Below, in pieces: positions 59,151 through 64,000 of a stretch of 64,000 nucleotides of DNA. Both the position numbers and the translations under genes were made by a program. The first letter of the stretch is position 1, and each line of letters begins with the position of its first letter. The DNA is taken from assembly GCF_900104085.1 (NCBI RefSeq), contig NZ_FNLD01000004.1, forward strand, positions 1 to 64,000. The letters run 5' to 3'. Under the pieces are notes generated by a model. The model saw only the letters and a list, made by a program, of their open reading frames with translations. It ran no database searches and was not told the origin of the DNA. The stretch is from Pseudoxanthomonas sp. CF125. Its GTDB lineage: Bacteria; Pseudomonadota; Gammaproteobacteria; Xanthomonadales; Xanthomonadaceae.

Positions 59151-61316
59151 GTGCGTTTGAACCTGCTTGCCGTTTCGCTAGCCGTCGCCCTTGCGGCCCA
59201 GACCGGCACCGCCCAGGCCGCCGAAGGCATGTGGGTGCCACAACAGCTTCCCGAAATCTCCGGGCCGCTGAAAAAGGCCGGCCTCAAGCTCAACCCCAGG
59301 CAACTGGCCGATCTGACCGGCGACCCGATGGGCGCGGTAGTGGCACTGGGCGGCTGCACGGCAAGTTTCGTTTCCCCGGGCGGCCTGGTGGTCACCAACC
59401 ACCATTGCGCTTACGGCGCCATCCAGCTGAACTCGACAGCGGAGAAGAATCTGATCAAGCAGGGCTTCAATCCGGCTACGCCCGCCGATGAAGTCAGCGC
59501 CGGCCCCAACGCGCGCATCTACGTGCTCGATTCGATCAAGGACGTCACCGCCGAGGCCAAGACCGCCATCGGCTCGGCCGGAGACGATCCACTGGCGCGG
59601 ACTCGCGCGCTGGAAGCGTTCGACAAAAGACTCACCGCCGAATGCGAAGCCGAAGCGGGCTTCCGCTGCAAGCTCTACAGTTTTTCCGGCGGCAATACCT
59701 ATCGCCTGTTCCGCAATCTGGAAATCAAGGACGTGCGCCTGGCCTATGCGCCGCCCAGCGGAGTGGGCAAGTACGGCGGCGAAATCGACAACTGGATGTG
59801 GCCGCGCCATACCGGCGACTTCGCTTTCTATCGCGCCTATGTGGGCAAGGACGGCAAGCCGGCCGCGTTCTCCAAAGACAACGTGCCTTACCGGCCGAAG
59901 CACTGGTTGAAGTTCGCCGACAAGGCGCTGGGCGAGGGCGATTTCGTGATGGTGGCCGGCTATCCGGGATCCACCAACCGCTACGCGCTGGCCAGCGAAT
60001 TCGACAGTACCGCCAGCTGGACCTATCCGACCATCGGCAAGCACTACAAGAACCTGATCGCATTGGTGGACGCGGCAGGCAAGAAGAATCCCGATATTCA
60101 GGTCAAGTACGCCAGCACCATGGCCGGCTGGAACAACACCAGCAAGAACTACGAAGGCCAGTTGGCGGGCTTCGAGCGCATCGATGCCGCCTGGCAGAAG
60201 CATGCCGATGAAGAAGCGGTCCTGGTGTGGCTGCGCGGCCGCGGCGCGCAGGGAAATGCCGCGCTGGCGGCGCACGACAAGCTGATCGAACTCGGCGAGG
60301 CGGCCAAGACCACGCGCGAACGCGATCTGGTCGTCGGCCAGCTCAACAACACCGCGATGCTGGGTACGGCGATCCAGTTGTACCGCCTGTCCATCGAACG
60401 CGAAAAACCCGACGCCGAGCGCGAGGCCGGCTACCAGCAGCGCGACTATCCTTCCATCGAAGGCGCACAGAAACAGCTGGAGCGGCGCTACGTACCGGCG
60501 ATGGACCGGCAGTTGCAGCAGTATTGGTTGCGCCAGTACGTGCAGCTGCCTGCAGCGCAGAGAGTGGCTCCGATCGACAAGTTCCTGGTCGGCGGCAAGG
60601 AGCAGAACCTCACCCGTGCGCTGGATCGCCTCGCCAAGACCAGGCTGGGCAGCACCGACGAGCGCATGAAATGGTTCAAGGCAGACCGCAAGGCGTTCGA
60701 ATCCAGCACCGATCCCGCCATTCAATACGCCGTCGCGGTGATGCCTTCGCTGCTCAAATTCGAGGAGGAGCGCAAGACGCGGGCCGGCGAGGCCTTGCTG
60801 GTGCGGCCGGTTTATCTGCAGGCGGTGGCCGATTACCGCAAGAGCAAGGGCGAGTTCGTGTATCCAGACGCCAACCTTTCGCTGCGCATCACTTTCGGCA
60901 ACGTAGTCGGTTACCAGCCGAAGGACGGAGTGGAATACACGCCGTTCACCACCGTCGAAGGCGTCGCCGCCAAGGCGACCGGCGCGGAGCCGTTCGACGC
61001 GCCGCAGGCCTTGCTCGATGCGGTCAAGGCCAGGCGTTACGGCGGTTTGGAAGACAAGCGCCTGGGCACGGTGCCGGTGGATTATCTGTCCAATCTGGAC
61101 ATCACCGGCGGCAACTCCGGTTCTCCGGTACTGGATGCGCACGGCAAGCTGGTGGGGCTGGCGTTCGACGGCAATTGGGAGTCGGTCAGTTCCAACTGGG
61201 TATTCGATCCGAAAATGACGCGCATGATTTCCGTCGATGGCCGCTACCTGCGCTGGATCATGCAGGAGGTCTACCCGGCGCCGCGATTGCTCAAGGAAAT
61301 GGGTGTGGCGCGCTGA
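59151..61316 (+). CDS. S46 family dipeptidyl peptidase (DPP7-like)
   Basis: A 721-aa secreted or periplasmic serine peptidase that releases dipeptides from N-termini. The signal peptide ends TAQA before AEGMW. The catalytic triad is His85 (VVTNHHCAYG), Asp223 (RHTGDFAF) and Ser656 (GGNSGSPV). Eighteen residues after the serine is Gly674 (FDGNWE); DPP11 enzymes, specific for acidic P1, have arginine there, so hydrophobic P1 preference of the DPP7 type is inferred. GTG 59151 has AAGGAA 6 nt upstream and begins the signal peptide; ATG 59130 has no RBS. Confidence 0.93.
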   Translation: MRLNLLAVSLAVALAAQTGTAQAAEGMWVPQQLPEISGPLKKAGLKLNPRQLADLTGDPMGAVVALGGCTASFVSPGGLVVTNHHCAYGAIQLNSTAEKNLIKQGFNPATPADEVSAGPNARIYVLDSIKDVTAEAKTAIGSAGDDPLARTRALEAFDKRLTAECEAEAGFRCKLYSFSGGNTYRLFRNLEIKDVRLAYAPPSGVGKYGGEIDNWMWPRHTGDFAFYRAYVGKDGKPAAFSKDNVPYRPKHWLKFADKALGEGDFVMVAGYPGSTNRYALASEFDSTASWTYPTIGKHYKNLIALVDAAGKKNPDIQVKYASTMAGWNNTSKNYEGQLAGFERIDAAWQKHADEEAVLVWLRGRGAQGNAALAAHDKLIELGEAAKTTRERDLVVGQLNNTAMLGTAIQLYRLSIEREKPDAEREAGYQQRDYPSIEGAQKQLERRYVPAMDRQLQQYWLRQYVQLPAAQRVAPIDKFLVGGKEQNLTRALDRLAKTRLGSTDERMKWFKADRKAFESSTDPAIQYAVAVMPSLLKFEEERKTRAGEALLVRPVYLQAVADYRKSKGEFVYPDANLSLRITFGNVVGYQPKDGVEYTPFTTVEGVAAKATGAEPFDAPQALLDAVKARRYGGLEDKRLGTVPVDYLSNLDITGGNSGSPVLDAHGKLVGLAFDGNWESVSSNWVFDPKMTRMISVDGRYLRWIMQEVYPAPRLLKEMGVAR

Positions 61317-61511
61317 CCGGCACGGGTATCGTCCCGCCAAGGGCAGTCGATTGCCTCAACTGCCGGACCTGAGCTTTGGTTTGTCGGCGCGCTGCGGCGC
61401 GTTCTTAGGTCATGGCGCTTTGGGTTTGTCGCGGCGCGGTATCATTCGCTCCCGTCGTCGTTTCAACCCTTGGAACGCCCGGCTTCACTTCCCCCACGGA
61501 ACCACTCCCGC

Positions 61512-62156
61512 ATGCGCATCCTGCTTGCCCGCCACGGCGAAACGCCGTGGAACGCCGAAGGCCGCTACCAAGGCCAGATCGACATCCCGTTATCGCCCAT
61601 CGGCGAGTCGCAAGCCGCCGCGCTGGGCGTGCGCCTGGCGGATGTGGATATCACCCGCGCGGTGGCCTCGCCGCTGTCGCGCGCGCGCCGTACCGCAGAA
61701 CTGGCCCTGGGCGAAGCGCGCGTGCCTATGCTCGCCCTGGATCCGGACCTGCAGGAAATCGCGCACGGCGAATGGGAAGGCTTGCTGGCCAGCGAGATCA
61801 ACGACAAGGATCCGGCACGGCTGCGCGCGTGGCGCGAAGAGCCCGAAACCGTGCTCATGCCCGGCGGCGAATCGCTGCGCCAGGTGCTGGACCGTTCCTG
61901 GCAGGGCCTGGCGCGCGCGGCCGACGGCCTGGGCGAGGGCGACACGCTGCTGGTCGTCGCGCACGATGCGGTCAACCGTGTGATCCTGTGCCGCATTCTC
62001 GGCCTGCCGTTGTCCAAATTGTGGAGCTTCCGCCAGGCGCCGACCACGCTCAATCTGTTGGAAGGCCCCGACGTGGACCACTTGGAAATCGTCCGCCTCA
62101 ACGATTGCGCACACCACACGCCGTTCTTCGGCGAAGCGGTGCACCGGGCGCTGTAA
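61512..62156 (+). CDS. Histidine phosphatase family protein
   Basis: A 214-aa branch 1 histidine phosphatase (phosphoglycerate mutase-like). LARHGETPWNAEGRYQGQIDIPLS holds the phosphorylated histidine (His8 in RHGE). VASPLSRARRTAELAL has the second arginine, and LLVVAHDAVNRVIL the second histidine. The substrate cannot be told from sequence; relatives include CobC- and GpmB-like enzymes. ATG 61512 is preferred over the ATG at 61470. It lies 4 bp before folC, so they are probably co-transcribed. Confidence 0.88.
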   Translation: MRILLARHGETPWNAEGRYQGQIDIPLSPIGESQAAALGVRLADVDITRAVASPLSRARRTAELALGEARVPMLALDPDLQEIAHGEWEGLLASEINDKDPARLRAWREEPETVLMPGGESLRQVLDRSWQGLARAADGLGEGDTLLVVAHDAVNRVILCRILGLPLSKLWSFRQAPTTLNLLEGPDVDHLEIVRLNDCAHHTPFFGEAVHRAL

Positions 62157-62160
62157 GTCC

Positions 62161-63564
62161 ATGGCGCGCACGCTACAGGAGTGGCTCGATTACATCGAGC
62201 AGCAACACCCCAAATCCATCGAACTGGGCTTGGAGCGCACGCGCGAAGCGGCGGAGAGGCTGTCGCTGGGCAAACCCGCCGCGCACGTCATCACCGTTGG
62301 CGGCACCAACGGCAAGGGCTCCACGGTAGCGTTCATCGAGGCCATCGCCCACGCGGCAGGATTGAAAGTCGGCACCTACACTTCGCCGCATCTGCTGCGC
62401 TACAACGAACGCGTGCGCATCGAGGGACGCGAGGCCAGCGATGAAGAACTGGTCGCTGCGTTCGAAGCGGTGGAGGCGGCACGCTCGAGCCCCTCTCCCA
62501 TCGGGAGAGGGGTTGGGGTGAGGGTACGGCGCAGCGGGGATTCCCCAGCTGTCGGACAAAAACCATCCTCACCCAACCCCGTATCAAGTACGGGGCAGGC
62601 TCCTCCCCTTGAAGGGGAGGGCTCAGACATACCGCTCACCTATTTCGAATTCGGCACGCTGGCCGCGCTCTGGCTTTTCCAACAATCGAATCTCGACCTG
62701 GTAGTGCTCGAAGTCGGCCTCGGCGGCCGCCTCGACGCGGTCAACATCGTCGATCCGGACGTCGCCGTCATCACCACCGTCGATATCGACCATGTCGACT
62801 GGCTGGGCAACGACCGCGAAAGCATAGGCTTCGAGAAAGCCGGCATCGCCCGCGCCTGGAAGCCGCTGGTGCTGGGCGAAAGAGATTCGCCTTCCAGCGT
62901 ACTGCGCCACGCCTACGCCATTGGCGCCAATGCAGTGCGGCTGGGCAGCGACTTCATCCATGAGCCTGTGGATGAATCGCACTGGCGCTGGCGCGATGCC
63001 GGTTTCGAGATCGAACTGCCGAATCCGAAGCTCAGCGCGCCGGTGCAGCGCGCCAACGCGGCGACCGCAATCGCGGCATTGCGCGCGCTGGATATCGAGT
63101 TGCCAAGCTCCGCATTCGCCGCAGGTATTGCTTCGGCAACGCTCCCCGGAAGATTGCAACGCTTCGACCTGCATGGCACGCCGGTGATCGTGGACGTGGG
63201 CCACAATCCGCAGGCCGCGCGCGAACTGTCGGCATGGCTGCGGGCCGAACCTGTGCCTGGACGCACACTTGCCGTGTTCGCTGCGCTGGCCGACAAGGAC
63301 GTGCAGGGCGTGGTTGCAGCGCTTGAGGGCGAAGTCTCGGATTGGTTTCTCGCCAGCTTGGAAAGCGTGGGCACGCGCGGGCAATCGGCGGATGAGCTGG
63401 CGTCGAAGGTCAGCGGCGCGGCAGCCGCGGGCTCGCGCCACGCCGACGTGCGTGCCGCGCTGCAGGCAGCTCGAGCGCAGGCGCATGCGGAAGATCGAAT
63501 ACTCGTATTCGGCTCTTTCCACACCGTTGCCGAAGCGCTGGCGATCCTGCATTCAGGTCAATGA
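62161..63564 (+). CDS. folC: Dihydrofolate/folylpolyglutamate synthase, with in-frame repeat insertion
   Basis: Adds glutate residues to folates and joins dihydropteroate to glutamate. The ATP loop VGGTNGKGSTVAF is near residues 46-58. SPHLLRYNERVRI, TYFEFGTLAALWLF, VGLGGRLDAVNIVDPDVAVITTVDIDHVDWLGNDRESI and VDVGHNPQAARELS are family blocks. The product has 467 aa, about 45 more than E. coli FolC (422). The excess is residues 109-155 (62485-62625), a translated palindromic repeat inserted between EAVEAAR and DIPLTYFEF without breaking the frame. The enzyme is probably still functional since FolC is essential in most bacteria. Confidence 0.93.
   Translation: MARTLQEWLDYIEQQHPKSIELGLERTREAAERLSLGKPAAHVITVGGTNGKGSTVAFIEAIAHAAGLKVGTYTSPHLLRYNERVRIEGREASDEELVAAFEAVEAARSSPSPIGRGVGVRVRRSGDSPAVGQKPSSPNPVSSTGQAPPLEGEGSDIPLTYFEFGTLAALWLFQQSNLDLVVLEVGLGGRLDAVNIVDPDVAVITTVDIDHVDWLGNDRESIGFEKAGIARAWKPLVLGERDSPSSVLRHAYAIGANAVRLGSDFIHEPVDESHWRWRDAGFEIELPNPKLSAPVQRANAATAIAALRALDIELPSSAFAAGIASATLPGRLQRFDLHGTPVIVDVGHNPQAARELSAWLRAEPVPGRTLAVFAALADKDVQGVVAALEGEVSDWFLASLESVGTRGQSADELASKVSGAAAAGSRHADVRAALQAARAQAHAEDRILVFGSFHTVAEALAILHSGQ
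62485..62625 (+). repeat. Palindromic repeat inserted in folC
   Basis: 141 nt (47 codons) that interrupt conserved FolC sequence. It contains the 43-bp element of 29277-29319 in reverse orientation (62489-62531, one difference), a CCCCGTA/TACGGGG hairpin (62577-62595) and CTCCCCTT/AAGGGGAG (62602-62619). The encoded peptide includes SPSPIGRG and SSTGQAPPLEGEG, low in complexity. Confidence 0.85.
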
Positions 63565-63594
63565 TGGAGAAGCCGTTTCGCGGCACCGTATAAT
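63565..63594 (+). promoter_or_regulatory. Candidate promoter of the SPOR-domain gene
   Basis: TGGAGA at 63565-63570 and a perfect TATAAT at 63589-63594, spacer 18 bp, starting right after the folC stop. Confidence 0.5.
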
Positions 63595-63632
63595 TCGCAC
63601 GGCATTCCCGCCGCGTCGTTTTGCGAGCCCGC

Positions 63633-64000
63633 ATGGATACCGCCCTCAAACAACGCCTGATCGGCGCCGTCGTCCTGGTGGCGCTGGCGGTGATCTTCCT
63701 GCCGATGCTGATCAAGGGCCCGGCGCCCGACAGCGGCGTATCGGACGTACCGCTGGAGGTGCCGGCCACGCCAGGAGGGCAGTACGAAACCCGCGAACTT
63801 CCCTTGGTGGCGCCCGGCAACGCCCCGGCGGGCGGTGTGGTGGGCCTGGATGAGAAGCCGGCCGCCGCGCCGGCAAGCGCAAGCGAAGCCGTTCCGCTCG
63901 GTACTGCCCCAGCCCCCGCAGCGGGCGTCATGCTGCCGGCCAGCACCGCAGGCGGCAACTACGCGGTCAATTTCGGCGCTTACGCCACGCCGGCCGACGC
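63633..64000 (+). CDS. SPOR-domain protein (DedD-like), 5' part
   Basis: The first 122 codons of a gene that runs off the right edge. MDTALKQRLIGAVVLVALAVIFLPMLI is a short cytoplasmic start and a single membrane helix, as in DedD. A Pro/Ala/Gly-rich periplasmic linker follows, and NYAVNFGAYATPADA at the end begins a SPOR domain, which binds denuded septal peptidoglycan. The order folC-SPOR gene, usually followed by cvpA and purF, is common in Gammaproteobacteria. Confidence 0.85.
   Translation, partial: MDTALKQRLIGAVVLVALAVIFLPMLIKGPAPDSGVSDVPLEVPATPGGQYETRELPLVAPGNAPAGGVVGLDEKPAAAPASASEAVPLGTAPAPAAGVMLPASTAGGNYAVNFGAYATPAD

Noticed and set aside
59178-61340. Minus-strand open frame of 720 codons opposite the S46 peptidase gene
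   Set aside because: The sense strand carries a full catalytic triad and signal peptide; the antisense frame shows no domain.

Overview
The window is about 64 kb of GC-rich (roughly 64% by eye) chromosomal DNA from a gammaproteobacterium. It is most likely a member of the Xanthomonadaceae/Lysobacteraceae, such as Lysobacter, Luteimonas or Pseudoxanthomonas. Reasons: the tuf-S10-spc-alpha ribosomal block, a class II DAHP synthase, an S46 dipeptidyl peptidase, a prpBC-acnD-prpF methylcitrate cluster, the folC-SPOR gene order, and many short palindromic repeats of types I associate with that family. The genus is inference. No phage, IS element, CRISPR array, tRNA or rRNA was found.

Layout. 1-320 is the end of tuf, followed by a duplicated terminator/repeat cassette. 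947-15119 is the S10-spc-alpha superoperon, from rpsJ to rplQ with secY and rpoA, under a near-consensus promoter at 746-774. It is interrupted by a 72-bp near-perfect palindrome between rpsN and rpsH, a 169-bp spacer before rpsE, and a secY-rpsM gap with a UUCG hairpin and no rpmJ. 15278-24433 holds dsbB, a class II DAHP synthase, an amidase lipoprotein, a DUF2127 protein, typA, a cyclophilin, an aminotransferase and mdh.

24776-34370 is a propionate (2-methylcitrate cycle) locus: prpE, a convergent gene for a helix-turn-helix/citrate-synthase fusion that keeps the catalytic His/His/Asp, then the divergent run prpB-prpC-acnD-prpF. A TTGATC-type dyad cluster lies in front of the fusion gene. 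A prpD lies 11 kb away at 45653-47116, so both known 2-methylcitrate dehydration routes appear encoded. Between them are a GST, a SleB-like hydrolase, fadH, and an MFS-AKR-alcohol dehydrogenase run divergent from a LysR gene.

47304-64000 holds an OmpA porin, a secreted orphan, an RsuA-type pseudouridine synthase, kbl, an OprO/P-like porin with sbp-cysT-cysW-cysA (sulfate uptake), a TorF-type porin, tdh, an S46 peptidase, a histidine phosphatase, folC and the start of a SPOR-domain gene.

The most unusual points are the DNA-binding citrate synthase fusion, a 141-nt in-frame insertion in folC built from a palindromic repeat that also occurs between prpB and prpC, and a pattern in which palindromic repeats supply the TAG stop codons of neighbouring genes.
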